Positions 47,401 through 56,223 of a DNA stretch of 64,000 nucleotides are shown one piece after another (position 1 is the stretch's first letter; the number at the start of each line of letters is the position of its first letter). Under the pieces are notes generated by a model, which was not told where the DNA came from, ran no database searches, and was given only the letters and a program-made list of their open reading frames with translations. Location of the stretch: contig NZ_FMZM01000006.1 in the NCBI RefSeq assembly GCF_900101465.1, forward strand, positions 274,461-338,460, written 5' to 3'. The DNA is from Nocardioides lianchengensis (lineage in GTDB: Bacteria; Actinomycetota; Actinomycetes; Propionibacteriales; Nocardioidaceae). The translations under genes and the position numbers were made by a program.

Positions 47401-48942
47401 GTGCTGAAGCGGATCCTGCTGGCCCTCGTCGCCGGAGTGGTCCTCTCCCTGGCCTTCGAACCGGTCGCCGCCCCGATCGTGCTGCCGTTCGCGGTCGCCG
47501 GCTTCTTCCTCTCCGTGCGCGGCCTCCGGGCCCGCCAGGGCTGGTGGGTCGGCCTGGTCTTCGGCGTCTCCTTCTACTACGTGCACATCTGGTGGATGCA
47601 CGTGGTGGCCCTGCCTGCGTGGCTCGCCCTGGCCGGCATCGAGGCCTTCTTCTACGGCGTCCTGGGCGCGGTCGTCGCCGTCCTCGGCGCTCGGCGCTGG
47701 TGGCCGCTGTGGGTCACCGCAGCCTGGGTCGCCGTCGAGGTGCTGCGCAGCGGCTGGCCCTTCAGTGGGATGCCCTGGGGCCGGCTGGCGTTCGCCACCG
47801 TCGACACCCCGGTCGCCGCCTCGCTCCCGTACGTCGGCATGGTCGGCGTCACCGCGCTGCTGGCCCTGGCCGGGGCGCTGCTGGCCTGGTTGGTGGTCGC
47901 CCAGGGTCGTGAGCGCCGGTTCGCGCTGGGCGCGGTCGCGGCGCTCGTCGCGGTGCTGGCGGTGCCCGCGCTGGCGTCGTACACCCCGGACGAGGTGGGC
48001 TCCACGACGGTCGCCGTCGTGCAGGGTGACGTGCCGGGGCCCGGCAACGACATCCTCTACGACCCCGACGGCGTCACCGAGAACCACGTCCGCGCCACCG
48101 TGGACCTCGCGGACGACGTACGGGCCGGCGACGTGCCGGCGCCCGACTTCGTGGTCTGGCCCGAGAACTCGACCGCCTCGGACCCCTTCAACCGGCAGGT
48201 GATCGGCGACGGGATCCGCGAGGCCGTCGCCGCGGTCGACGTCCCGGTGCTGGTCGGGGCGATCGTCGACGGCGACCCCGGCCACGTGCTCAACCAGGGC
48301 ATCGTGTGGGACCCGGTCACGGGCGCAGGGGAGCGGTACACGAAGCAGAACCCGGTGCCCTGGGGCGAGTACATCCCCTTCCGGAAGTACCTCGACTACA
48401 ACATCGGCGACCTGTCCAGCATCGGCCGCGACATGCTCCGCGGGACCCGCGAGGAGCCGCTCACGGTCGCCGGCGTGCGGATCGCCGACGCCATCTGCTT
48501 CGACGTCGCCTACGACGGCGGCATCCAGGCCCAGCTGGCCCGCGGGGCCGAGCTGATGGTGGTGCAGACGAGCAACGCCTCCTTCATGGGCAGCGACCAG
48601 ATCGACCAGCAGTTCGCGATCACCCGGCTCCGCGCGATCGAGACCGGCCGGTGGCTGACGGTGGCCTCGACCAACGGGCTCAGCGGGATCGTCGCCCCCG
48701 ACGGGACCGTGGTAGCGACGGCCGACCCGCGCACCACAGCGGTGCTCGTCGAGGAGGTCGGGCTGGTCGACGACGTACCGCCCGGGATCCGGGTCGGCCC
48801 CTGGGTGGCGCGACTGTGCATCGCCGCGACACTGGCCGGTCTCGTCCTCGCCATGCTCACGTATCGTCGAAGGCGGACACTTCCGCGACCCGTTGAACCC
48901 GGTCCGGACGGACCCCGGCTGCAGGAGACGAAGCAGGAATGA
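47401..48942 (+). CDS. lnt: apolipoprotein N-acyltransferase Lnt
   Basis: Membrane enzyme of 513 residues that adds the third acyl chain to lipoproteins. The first half has about six to seven membrane helices with HIWWMHVVALPAW. The second half is a nitrilase-fold domain facing outward with the catalytic triad Glu255 (VVWPENST), Lys315 (YTKQNPVPWGEY) and Cys366 (DAICFDVAYD). A final membrane helix ends the protein. GTG at 47401 starts the first helix; upstream frame is not protein-like. In mycobacteria this domain is fused to Ppm1; here it is separate. Confidence 0.94.
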   Translation: MLKRILLALVAGVVLSLAFEPVAAPIVLPFAVAGFFLSVRGLRARQGWWVGLVFGVSFYYVHIWWMHVVALPAWLALAGIEAFFYGVLGAVVAVLGARRWWPLWVTAAWVAVEVLRSGWPFSGMPWGRLAFATVDTPVAASLPYVGMVGVTALLALAGALLAWLVVAQGRERRFALGAVAALVAVLAVPALASYTPDEVGSTTVAVVQGDVPGPGNDILYDPDGVTENHVRATVDLADDVRAGDVPAPDFVVWPENSTASDPFNRQVIGDGIREAVAAVDVPVLVGAIVDGDPGHVLNQGIVWDPVTGAGERYTKQNPVPWGEYIPFRKYLDYNIGDLSSIGRDMLRGTREEPLTVAGVRIADAICFDVAYDGGIQAQLARGAELMVVQTSNASFMGSDQIDQQFAITRLRAIETGRWLTVASTNGLSGIVAPDGTVVATADPRTTAVLVEEVGLVDDVPPGIRVGPWVARLCIAATLAGLVLAMLTYRRRRTLPRPVEPGPDGPRLQETKQE

Positions 48943-48952
48943 GGCTTCCCGC

Positions 48953-49732
48953 GTGAGCACCACACCCCACTCCGAGCTGGGACGTGTCGTGGTCGTGGTC
49001 CCGACGTACGACGAGGCGGCCAACCTGGCCTGGATCGTCGACCGGCTGCGCCGCGCGCAGCCCGAGGTCGACGTCCTCGTCGTCGACGACGACTCCCCGG
49101 ACGGGACCGGCCGGATCGCCGACGGGCTCGCCGCGGCCGATGATCACGTCAAGGTCCTGCACCGCACCGCCAAGGGCGGGCTCGGGGCGGCGTACCGGCA
49201 CGGCTTCGCCCACGCCCTCGCCGAGGGGTACGACGTCATCGGCGAGATGGACGCCGACGGCTCCCACCAGCCCGAGCAGCTGGGCCTGCTGCTCGACGCT
49301 CTGGCCGACGCCGACCTGGTGATCGGCTCGCGGTACGTGCCCGGGGGCTCGGTGGTCAACTGGCCGCGCTCCCGGGAGCTGCTCTCGCGTGGCGGCAACC
49401 TCTACGTGCGGCTGCTGCTCGGCATCCGGGTCCGCGACGCCACCGCCGGGTTCCGGCTGTTCCGGCGCGGCACCCTGGAGAAGATCGACCTCGACTCGGT
49501 GCGCTCGACCGGCTACGTCTTCCAGACCGACATGGTCGCGCGGACCCTGAACGCCGGGCTGACGGTGCGCGAGGTGCCGATCGAGTTCGTCGAGCGCGAG
49601 CGCGGCGACTCGAAGATGAGCGGCGCGGTGGCCACCGAGTCGCTGAAGCGGATCACCTGGTGGGGCCTGCGCGAGCGCCGCGACCAGGTACGACGGGCCT
49701 GGCGGGACCGGTCCTGGAGGAGTCGCTCGTGA
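48953..49732 (+). CDS. ppm1: polyprenol monophosphomannose synthase Ppm1
   Basis: GT2 glycosyltransferase of 259 residues that moves mannose from GDP-mannose to polyprenyl phosphate, giving the donor for protein O-mannosylation and lipoglycans. VVVVPTYDEAANL opens the fold, VLVVDDDSPDGT binds nucleotide and GEMDADGSHQPEQ holds the DxD motif. It lacks the C-terminal membrane region of some homologues. It follows lnt by 10 bp and overlaps fxsA, so it is cotranscribed with both. Confidence 0.94.
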   Translation: MSTTPHSELGRVVVVVPTYDEAANLAWIVDRLRRAQPEVDVLVVDDDSPDGTGRIADGLAAADDHVKVLHRTAKGGLGAAYRHGFAHALAEGYDVIGEMDADGSHQPEQLGLLLDALADADLVIGSRYVPGGSVVNWPRSRELLSRGGNLYVRLLLGIRVRDATAGFRLFRRGTLEKIDLDSVRSTGYVFQTDMVARTLNAGLTVREVPIEFVERERGDSKMSGAVATESLKRITWWGLRERRDQVRRAWRDRSWRSRS

Positions 49733-50193
49733 GCCCACGCCGCCGCAGCACCCGCTGGGTGCTCTTCGTCCTCTTCGTGGTCGTCCCCCTGGCCGAGATC
49801 TACGTCCTGATCCAGGTCGGACAGGTCATCGGGCCCTGGTGGACGATCCTGCTGCTGGTGCTGGACAGCATCTTCGGCACCTGGCTGATCCGCCGCGAGG
49901 GCGGGCGCGCGTTCGCAGCGCTGCGCAGTGCCCTCGAGAGCGGCCGGATGCCGGCGCGCGAGCTCGCCGACGGCGGTCTCATCCTGGTCGGCGGCACGCT
50001 CATGCTGAGCCCGGGATTCGTCACCGATGCCTTCGGCATCCTGCTCATCCTGCCGTTCACCCGGCCGGCGTTCCGCGGCCTGCTGACCCGCGTGGTCACG
50101 GCCCGACTCGTCGCCGCGCCCCGGAACGCACGTCGCCCCGGACCTGGACCCGATGGGTCCGTGGTCCGGGGCGAGGTCGTCGACGACTCCTGA
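49729..50193 (+). CDS. fxsA: FxsA family membrane protein
   Basis: Membrane protein of 154 residues. Three or four hydrophobic helices: VLFVLFVVVPLAEIYVLIQVG, GPWWTILLLVLDSIFGTWLIR and GGLILVGGTLMLSPGFVTDAFG, noted here in parts. In E. coli FxsA counters phage T7 exclusion by F; the actinobacterial role is unclear. GTG overlaps the ppm1 stop. The C-terminus is a short polar tail. Convergent with rbpA. Confidence 0.88.
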   Translation: MSPRRRSTRWVLFVLFVVVPLAEIYVLIQVGQVIGPWWTILLLVLDSIFGTWLIRREGGRAFAALRSALESGRMPARELADGGLILVGGTLMLSPGFVTDAFGILLILPFTRPAFRGLLTRVVTARLVAAPRNARRPGPGPDGSVVRGEVVDDS

Positions 50194-50211
50194 GCGCCCG
50201 CGAGGGCTGGC

Positions 50212-50598
50212 TCAGGCGGTCGCCTTGCGCTTCTTCGCGTTGGCCCGGTGCAGGTGTGCCGGCCCGATCTCGCCGCCGCGCAGCAGCTCCAGGCGCTCCT
50301 TGAGGATGTCCTCGAGCTCCTTCTCGGAACGGCGCTCCAGCAGCATGTCCCAGTGGGTGCGAGCCGGCTTCTCGTTCTTCGCCTCCGGCTGGATGCCCGA
50401 GGTGCTGAGGCTCTCAGCACCGCAGCGCGGGCACTCCCAAATGGCCGGGACGTCGGCCTCGACCGACATGGTGATCTCGAACTCGTGCCCCTGCGGGCAC
50501 CGGTAACCGACCTGCTGACGAGCCGCGAACTCGATCCCGCGCTCGTCCTCGAAGCTCTGGCCTCCGAGTCGGGCACCGCGCAATGTGCGCTCCGCCAT
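50212..50598 (-). CDS. rbpA: RNA polymerase-binding protein RbpA
   Basis: Transcription factor of 128 residues that binds the principal sigma factor and stabilises open complexes in actinobacteria. The N-terminal tail (AERTLRGARLGGQSFEDERG) is followed by the zinc-ribbon core with YRCPQGHEF and WECPRCG, then the basic linker KNEKPARTHWDMLLERR and the C-terminal sigma-interaction helix. ATG at 50598 has GGAGGTG 6 nt upstream. A SigR-type promoter (50672-50697) precedes it. Confidence 0.96.
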   Translation of the reverse strand: MAERTLRGARLGGQSFEDERGIEFAARQQVGYRCPQGHEFEITMSVEADVPAIWECPRCGAESLSTSGIQPEAKNEKPARTHWDMLLERRSEKELEDILKERLELLRGGEIGPAHLHRANAKKRKATA

Positions 50599-50671
50599 GA
50601 GGCACCTCCGTTTTCTGTCCCCCGTGGACGACTGACCGAGAGGACCTGGATGGTGCCCCTCAGAAGTCTTC

Positions 50672-50697
50672 AACGGTACTGAGCGGTCCGAGATTCC
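50672..50697 (-). promoter_or_regulatory. SigR/SigH-type promoter of rbpA
   Basis: On the minus strand GGAAT (50697-50693) and GTT (50674-50672) are separated by exactly 18 bp, the consensus of the thiol-stress ECF sigma factor SigR. Streptomyces rbpA is a known SigR target. The leader to the ATG is about 65-70 nt. Confidence 0.75.
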
Positions 50698-50760
50698 AAC
50701 AATCGGCGATTCTCGGCTTCCTCTCAGGTACCCGGCCGGACGCCCGGCCAACCGAGGCGT

Positions 50761-52131
50761 CTAGACGACCGCAGGGACCTCGTTGCCGGCCTCGCGGATG
50801 CCGCGCGCGGTGTCGACGCGGTAGAGGAAGAAGAAGCCGATGACGAACAGGGCGATCAGCGCCAGCAGGGCCGGCCGGTAGGAATCGGTCCACTGGTGGA
50901 CGAGGCCGAAGATGAGGGTGCCGACCCAGCTCGTCCCGCGTTCGCAGGCCTGATAGAGCGAGAAGTACTCCGCCTCGCGCCCGCGGGGGATGAGCTGGCT
51001 GAAGAACGAGCGGCTGAGCGCCTGGGTGCCGCCGAGGACCAGGCCGATGCCTGCGGCCAGGGCCAGGAAGAGGGCGAAGTTGTCGGCGGGGGTGAAGTAG
51101 CCGAGGACCACCACGACGATCCAGATGACGAGGCCGCCGAGGATCGTGGCATGCGCCCCGCGCTTCTGCGCGATCCGCCCGAACAGCAGAGCCCCCGCGA
51201 TGCCGACGAACTGGACGACGAGGAACGCCGAGAGGACCGTGCTCGCCTCGAAGCCGAGCTGCTTCTCGCCGTACACGGACGCGGCGTAGATCACCGTCTG
51301 GATGCCGTCGTTGTAGAAGAGGTAGCCGATCAGGAAGGTCAGCGTGACGGGGTAGCCGCGCAGGTCCTTCAGCGTGTGCCAGAGCTGCCCGAACGACTGA
51401 CGGACGAGGCTGCCGTCCTCGGGGACGAGGTTGGTGGCCGGACGGTTGCGGACTCCGCGGAACGGGATGATCGTGAAGGCCGCCCACCAGATGCCGGCAC
51501 TGAGCAGGCTGATCCGGACGGCGAGCGCGGTGTCGTCGACGACCGACAGCAGACCGAAGTTGAGGGCCAGCAGGATGCCGCCGCCCAGGTAGCCCATGGC
51601 CCAGCCGCGCGACGAGACGCGGTCACGCTCGTGCGGCTCGGCGATGTCGCACAGGATCGCGTCGTACACGACGAGGCTGGAGCCGAGGCAGAGCGTCGCC
51701 GCGACGAGCAGGGCGGCGCCGAGCTGCCAGTTGCTGCCGGTGACGAAGAACATGCACATCGCGAAGAGGCTGCCGGCCCAGGCGAACCGGGCCATCAGCG
51801 TCGTCTTCTGCGAGGAGCGGTCGGCGATCGCCCCGACGACCGGGAGCACCACGGCCGAGATCAGGGTGCTGACCGTGACGATGTAGAAGACCAGGGAGCC
51901 GGGGGAGACGTCGAGCCCGAGGATCGACAGGTCGTCGGTGCACTTCAGCCCCTTGTCCTCGTCGGTGACGAAGCCGCAGGCGGCCTTCTCCGCGACCGAG
52001 GTGAGGTACGGCGCGAACAGCACCGCGGCGATCGTGGTGACGTAGGCGCTGTTGGCCCAGTCGTACCAGTACCAGGCGCGCTGCTCGCGCGCCCGCTCGG
52101 TGGTCGGCCCGCTCGGGTCGGTGGTCGTCAT
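50761..52131 (-). CDS. MFS transporter (UMF1 / Atg22-like)
   Basis: Integral membrane protein of 456 residues with about 12 helices. The signature start, REQRAWYWYDWANSAYVTTI, and the internal GGGILLALNFGLLS fit the UMF1 group related to vacuolar Atg22 amino-acid effluxers. The motif after TM2/3 is AIADRSSQKTTLM. It follows the glycerophosphodiesterase gene by 4 bp, suggesting export or uptake of a related small molecule. Substrate unknown. Confidence 0.88.
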   Translation of the reverse strand: MTTTDPSGPTTERAREQRAWYWYDWANSAYVTTIAAVLFAPYLTSVAEKAACGFVTDEDKGLKCTDDLSILGLDVSPGSLVFYIVTVSTLISAVVLPVVGAIADRSSQKTTLMARFAWAGSLFAMCMFFVTGSNWQLGAALLVAATLCLGSSLVVYDAILCDIAEPHERDRVSSRGWAMGYLGGGILLALNFGLLSVVDDTALAVRISLLSAGIWWAAFTIIPFRGVRNRPATNLVPEDGSLVRQSFGQLWHTLKDLRGYPVTLTFLIGYLFYNDGIQTVIYAASVYGEKQLGFEASTVLSAFLVVQFVGIAGALLFGRIAQKRGAHATILGGLVIWIVVVVLGYFTPADNFALFLALAAGIGLVLGGTQALSRSFFSQLIPRGREAEYFSLYQACERGTSWVGTLIFGLVHQWTDSYRPALLALIALFVIGFFFLYRVDTARGIREAGNEVPAVV

Positions 52132-52135
52132 CGCG

Positions 52136-52942
52136 TCATCCCCTCCACTGTCCGCGCTCGGTGAGCACGGCCTTGAGCACGTCGGTGCGGTCGGTGAACA
52201 GCCCGTCGACCCCGAGGTCGAGCAGCTCCCTCATCTCGGCCGGGTCGTCCACGGTCCACACGTGGACGTGCTTGCCGGCGGCGTGCGCCCGACGGACCAG
52301 GCCCCGGGTCGTGATGACCGCGCGGCGCCGGCGGCGGGGGATCTGCAGCGCCGCGACGCGGCCGCGGGTGAGCAGGTCCGCGAGCCGGCCGGACGGCAGC
52401 AGCCGGAACGCGACGACCTCGAGCGGGTGGGCCGAGGTCGGCACGCGGCCGCCGGTGAGGCGGCGGAACAGCTGCAGCCGGCGCGGCGAGAACGAGCCGA
52501 CCAGCACCCGGTCCCACGCCTCGCGCGCGGCGATGAACTCCGCCAGCGCCGGGACGGCGCCCTCCGACTTGAGATCGATGTTGAAGCGGGCCGTGGGGAA
52601 CTCGTCGAAGAGCCGGGCCAGGGTCGGGACCTCCTCACGCCCGGCGACGTGCGCGCCGCGCACCTCGGCGTACGTGAGCGCGGCGATGGCGCCCTGTCGG
52701 TCGGTCACCCGGTCGAGCACCGCGTCGTGGAAGGCGAGCAGCACCCCGTCACGAGTCACGTGGACGTCGGTCTCGAGGTACTCGTACCCCAGGGACGCCG
52801 CGTGCTTGAACGCGGCGAGGGTGTTCTCGAGCCCCTCGATCTCGGGGTGGTAAGCCCCGCCCCGGTGGGCGAGGGCCAGGGCGCTCCCCGGCCGGTCGAG
52901 AACGGCGTCGAGGTAGCCGAACCCGGTGCGCGGCGTGGTCAC
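52136..52942 (-). CDS. glycerophosphodiester phosphodiesterase
   Basis: TIM-barrel phosphodiesterase of 268 residues that splits glycerophosphodiesters into glycerol-3-phosphate and an alcohol. ALAHRGGAYHPE (catalytic His), LENTLAAFKHA, YLETDVHVTRDG (metal Glu and Asp) and LLAFHDAVLDRVT (second His) are the GDPD motifs. No signal peptide, so probably cytoplasmic. GTG at 52942 is preferred over ATG at 53020 because GATACT lies 6 nt upstream and the GDPD fold begins shortly after. Confidence 0.88.
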   Translation of the reverse strand: MTTPRTGFGYLDAVLDRPGSALALAHRGGAYHPEIEGLENTLAAFKHAASLGYEYLETDVHVTRDGVLLAFHDAVLDRVTDRQGAIAALTYAEVRGAHVAGREEVPTLARLFDEFPTARFNIDLKSEGAVPALAEFIAAREAWDRVLVGSFSPRRLQLFRRLTGGRVPTSAHPLEVVAFRLLPSGRLADLLTRGRVAALQIPRRRRRAVITTRGLVRRAHAAGKHVHVWTVDDPAEMRELLDLGVDGLFTDRTDVLKAVLTERGQWRG

Positions 52943-53057
52943 GCGAGCAGTATCCACGTCCGCGGCCTCCGGGGGGCCGTTTGCGGTCCGGTCGGCGTCG
53001 GCGCGCCTCACGGCGAGCATTCAGGAGCCGCACAGGGATCGGGTCTACCGTCGGGGC

Positions 53058-53315
53058 ATGACGATGAGCTGCCCCCAGTGCGGCACCGGAATGGTGGAGA
53101 CCCCCGCCGGCGCCGCGTCCGTCCAGCAGTGCCCGGAGGGGCACGGCGTGTTCCTCCCGCAGGCCGCGCTCGGCGCGTTGGTGGAGGCCGAGACCGACTG
53201 GCACCGGTACGCCGGCCAACACACCGCCCCGATGCCCCGGATCACTCCGGACATGGAGGCGGCCCCACCGCCCACGCGACTTCCCGCCCGGGCCTGGGTG
53301 GAGACGCTGTTCTGA
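53058..53315 (+). CDS. zinc-ribbon (zf-TFIIB-like) protein
   Basis: Protein of 85 residues. SCPQCGTGM and QQCPEGHGVFLP give the CxxC...CxxGH pattern of the zf-TFIIB-like family, followed by a helix (ALGALVEAETDW) and a Pro-rich tail. Function unknown. ATG with TACCGT 6 nt upstream. It is followed by a cluster of dispersed repeats. Confidence 0.8.
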   Translation: MTMSCPQCGTGMVETPAGAASVQQCPEGHGVFLPQAALGALVEAETDWHRYAGQHTAPMPRITPDMEAAPPPTRLPARAWVETLF

Positions 53316-53358
53316 GCGCGCCGCGCCTGAGCCCGCTCAGGCGCGGATGGACGCACCA

Positions 53359-53513
53359 GGTCGAGTAGCGGGAGCATGCCACTCGTTGGTCGAGTAGCGA
53401 GCGCCACCCCTCGTTGGTCGAGTAGCGAGCGCCAGCGAGCGTATCGAGACCCCGGATCACGGTCTCGATACGCCCGTCGCGGCTTCGTTCCTCAGCCGCG
53501 GGGCTACTCGACC
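53359..53513. repeat. cluster of GGTCGAGTAGCG-type repeats
   Basis: Three forward copies of GGTCGAGTAGCG begin at 53359, 53388 and 53416. The third runs on to TATCGAGACC (ends 53451), and 53461-53513 is largely its inverse, from GGTCTCGATACG to GGCTACTCGACC. The whole forms a large imperfect inverted repeat in a convergent intergenic region. The type is common in Nocardioides-like genomes by my recollection. Confidence 0.8.
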
Positions 53514-53525
53514 TGGCGCGCGACT

Positions 53526-53559
53526 CGTCGTCCCCCCGAGCAAGCTCGGGGGGACGACG
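53526..53559. terminator. strong hairpin after HTH-MurA gene
   Basis: Perfect 15-bp stem (CGTCGTCCCCCCGAG and its inverse) with a CAAG loop, 5 nt beyond the stop codon of the minus-strand HTH-MurA gene. No U-tract, but the stability and place argue for a terminator for both directions. Confidence 0.75.
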
Positions 53560-53564
53560 CGCGC

Positions 53565-55091
53565 TCAGATGTCGCGGAAGGGCTCGATCTGGGCGCCGAG
53601 CAGGTTGAGCCGCTCGGCGAGGTCTTCGTAACCGCGGTGGATGACGTAGGTGCCGCGCAGCACCGAGGTCCCCTTCGAGGCCAGCATGGCCAGCAGGATC
53701 ACCACGGCCGGGCGCAGCGCCGGCGGGCAGACCAGCTCGGTGCCGGTGAACGACGTCGGACCCTCGATCATCACCCGGTGCGGGTCGAGCAGCTTGACCT
53801 GTCCGCCGAGCTTGTTGAGGTCGGTGAGGTAGATGGCCCGGTTCTCGTAGACCCAGTCGTGCAGCAGGGTCTGGCCCTCGGCGACCGCGGCGATGACCGC
53901 GAAGAACGGCAGGTTGTCGATGTTGAGGCCCGGGAACGGCATCGGGTGGATCTTGTCGAGCGGCGCGTGCAGCTGGGACGGCTTCGTGGTGAGGTCGACC
54001 AGGCGGGTGTGGCCGTTCTCGGCGACGTACTCGTCGGAGCGGTGGTACTGGAAGCCCATCTCCTCCAGCAGCGCGAGCTCGATCTCGAGGAACTCGATCG
54101 GGACCCGGCGGATGGTGATCTCGGACTTGGTCACGATCGCGGCCGCGAGCAGCGACATCGCCTCGATCGGGTCCTCGCTGGGCGCGTAGTCGACGTCGAC
54201 GTCGATCTGCTCGACCCCGGTGACGGTGAGGGTGGTGGTGCCGATGCCGTCGACCGTGACGCCGAGGCGCTGCAGGTAGAAGCACAGGTCCTGGACCATG
54301 TAGTTGGACGAGGCGTTGCGGATGACGGTCGTGCCGGGGTGCAGCGCGGCGGCCATCAGGGCGTTCTCGGTGACGGTGTCGCCACGCTCGGTCAGCACGA
54401 TCGGTCGGCCCGGCTCGATGGCCCGGTTGACCTGCGCGTGGTACATCCCGTCGGTCGCCTTGACCTCCAGCCCGAACGGTCGCAGCGCCGCCATGTGCGG
54501 CTCGACCGTGCGGGTGCCCAGGTTGCAGCCGCCGGCGTACGGGAGCTCGAAGGTGTCGGCGCGGTGGAGCAGCGGGCCGAGGAACATGATCACCGAGCGC
54601 GTACGACGGGCCGCGGCCTCGTCGATGTGGTCCAGGTCGAGGTCACGTGGCGGGATGATCTCGAGGTCGTTGTCGGCGTTCAGCCACTTGGTCTGCACGC
54701 CCAGGCTGCCGAGCACCTCCAGCAACCGGTTGACCTCCTCGATGCGGGCCACCTTGCGCAGCGTGGTCCGCCCCCGGTTGAGCAGCGAGGCGCAGAGCAG
54801 CGCGACGCCGGCGTTCTTGGAGGTCTTCACGTCGATGGTGCCGGAGAGCGTCGTCGGGCCGGTCACCCGCAGGTGGGTCGGGCCGGCGCCCAGGGCGACG
54901 ATCTCGGAGTCGAGTGCGGCGCCGATGCGCGCCAGCATCTCCAGGGAGAGATTCTGGTGGCCCTTCTCGATCCGGTTGATGGCGCTCTGGCTGGTGGCGA
55001 GCAGCTCGGCGAGCTGCTGCTGCGTCAGCCCCCGGTGCTTGCGAGCGTCGCGGATGAGGTTCCCGATGCGGCCCTTGTATCCCTCGGTCAT
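53565..55091 (-). CDS. XRE helix-turn-helix fused to UDP-GlcNAc 1-carboxyvinyltransferase (MurA-like)
   Basis: Fusion protein of 508 residues. Residues about 10-65 form an XRE HTH (TQQQLAELLATSQSAINRIE), followed from about 75 by a complete EPSP/MurA barrel. Lys in DVKTSKNAG and Cys189 in GGCNLGTR match the MurA catalytic positions; the end IHRGYEDLAERLNLLGA is also MurA-like. It could make UDP-GlcNAc enolpyruvate, or the barrel could sense it for the HTH. ATG at 55091 chosen, three codons after another ATG. A 12-bp palindrome lies 15 bp upstream. Confidence 0.9.
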   Translation of the reverse strand: MTEGYKGRIGNLIRDARKHRGLTQQQLAELLATSQSAINRIEKGHQNLSLEMLARIGAALDSEIVALGAGPTHLRVTGPTTLSGTIDVKTSKNAGVALLCASLLNRGRTTLRKVARIEEVNRLLEVLGSLGVQTKWLNADNDLEIIPPRDLDLDHIDEAAARRTRSVIMFLGPLLHRADTFELPYAGGCNLGTRTVEPHMAALRPFGLEVKATDGMYHAQVNRAIEPGRPIVLTERGDTVTENALMAAALHPGTTVIRNASSNYMVQDLCFYLQRLGVTVDGIGTTTLTVTGVEQIDVDVDYAPSEDPIEAMSLLAAAIVTKSEITIRRVPIEFLEIELALLEEMGFQYHRSDEYVAENGHTRLVDLTTKPSQLHAPLDKIHPMPFPGLNIDNLPFFAVIAAVAEGQTLLHDWVYENRAIYLTDLNKLGGQVKLLDPHRVMIEGPTSFTGTELVCPPALRPAVVILLAMLASKGTSVLRGTYVIHRGYEDLAERLNLLGAQIEPFRDI

Positions 55092-55105
55092 GTCGACCAC
55101 GGTAA

Positions 55106-55117
55106 CTCACATGTGAG
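55106..55117. promoter_or_regulatory. palindrome upstream of HTH-MurA
   Basis: CTCACATGTGAG, a perfect 12-bp palindrome 15 bp upstream of the fusion gene start and about 90 bp before the divergent alcohol dehydrogenase. It is a natural candidate for the operator of the XRE domain. Confidence 0.55.
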
Positions 55118-55206
55118 ATAACGCAACAATGTGCGTGACCCGGGCGCGCCGCGGGCGGAAAGGGCGCTGCGGAGGGGGAGTGGGAAGCTCCTGCAAGGAT
55201 GCCACC

Positions 55207-56223
55207 ATGCGAGCCACCACCCTGCACGCCCCCGGGGACATCCGCGTGTCGGAGGTCCCCGACCCCACCATCGAGGCGCCCACCGACGCGATCGTCCGCG
55301 TCACCGCCGGCTGCATCTGCGGCTCGGACCTGTGGCCCTACCGAGGCGAGAACGACATCACGCCCGGCCACACGATCGGCCACGAGTGCGTCGGCATCGT
55401 CGAGGAGGTCGGTGCCGACGTCACGTCGTTCCGTCCCGGCGACTTCGTCGTCGTGCCGTTCGACCACTGCGACAACACCTGCGCCCACTGCCGGGCCGGG
55501 ATCCAGAGCGCCTGCGTCAATCTCGGGATGACCACCAGCGGTCAGGCCGAGTACGCCCGGGTCACCCAGGCCGAGGGCAGCCTCGTGAAGACCGACGGCG
55601 TACCCGATGCGGCCCTGGTCCCGTCTCTGCTCGCGCTGTCCGACGTGATGCCGACCGGGTGGCACGCCGCGGTCGCGGCCGGCGTACGACGGGGCGGCAC
55701 CGCCGTGGTCGTCGGCGACGGGGCCGTCGGACTCTGCGGGGTGCTCGCGGCGTCCACGATGGGTGCCGAGAAGGTGATCGTCATGTCCCGCCACGCGCCC
55801 CGCCAGGAGCTGGCCCGGGCCTTCGGCGCCACTCACGTGGTCGCCGAGCGCGGCCGCGAGGGCGGCGCGATCGTCAAGGAGATCACCGGGGGAGTCGGGG
55901 CCGACTCCGTCCTGGAGTGCGTCGGCACCGACGCCTCGATGAAGACCGCGTTCGCGGTGGCCCGCCCCGGGTCGACTGTCGGGTTCGTCGGCGTCCCGCA
56001 CGGCGTGGAGCTGCCCGTGCGCACGATGTTCGCCAAGAACGTCGGCCTCGCGGGCGGCATGGCGCCGGTCCGGCGCTACCTGCCCGAGCTGCTGGAGCTC
56101 GTCCTCAACGGCCGGATCGACCCCGGGAAGGTGTTCGACCTGACGCTGCCGCTGGCCGAGGTCGCCGAGGGCTACCGGGCGATGGATGAACGACGGGCGA
56201 TCAAGGTACTGATCGAGCCGTGA
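55207..56223 (+). CDS. zinc-dependent alcohol dehydrogenase
   Basis: Medium-chain dehydrogenase of 338 residues. Catalytic zinc: Cys38 (GCICGSD), His59-Glu60 (TIGHECVG) and a later ligand. The structural zinc is present: CDNTCAHCRAGIQSAC gives four Cys. The NAD(P) motif is VVVGDGAVGLCG (about 159-170). It resembles Tdh/sorbitol-type zinc dehydrogenases. The ATG has AAGGA about 9 nt upstream. It overlaps the PhoD gene (GTGA) and may be cotranscribed. Confidence 0.9.
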   Translation: MRATTLHAPGDIRVSEVPDPTIEAPTDAIVRVTAGCICGSDLWPYRGENDITPGHTIGHECVGIVEEVGADVTSFRPGDFVVVPFDHCDNTCAHCRAGIQSACVNLGMTTSGQAEYARVTQAEGSLVKTDGVPDAALVPSLLALSDVMPTGWHAAVAAGVRRGGTAVVVGDGAVGLCGVLAASTMGAEKVIVMSRHAPRQELARAFGATHVVAERGREGGAIVKEITGGVGADSVLECVGTDASMKTAFAVARPGSTVGFVGVPHGVELPVRTMFAKNVGLAGGMAPVRRYLPELLELVLNGRIDPGKVFDLTLPLAEVAEGYRAMDERRAIKVLIEP

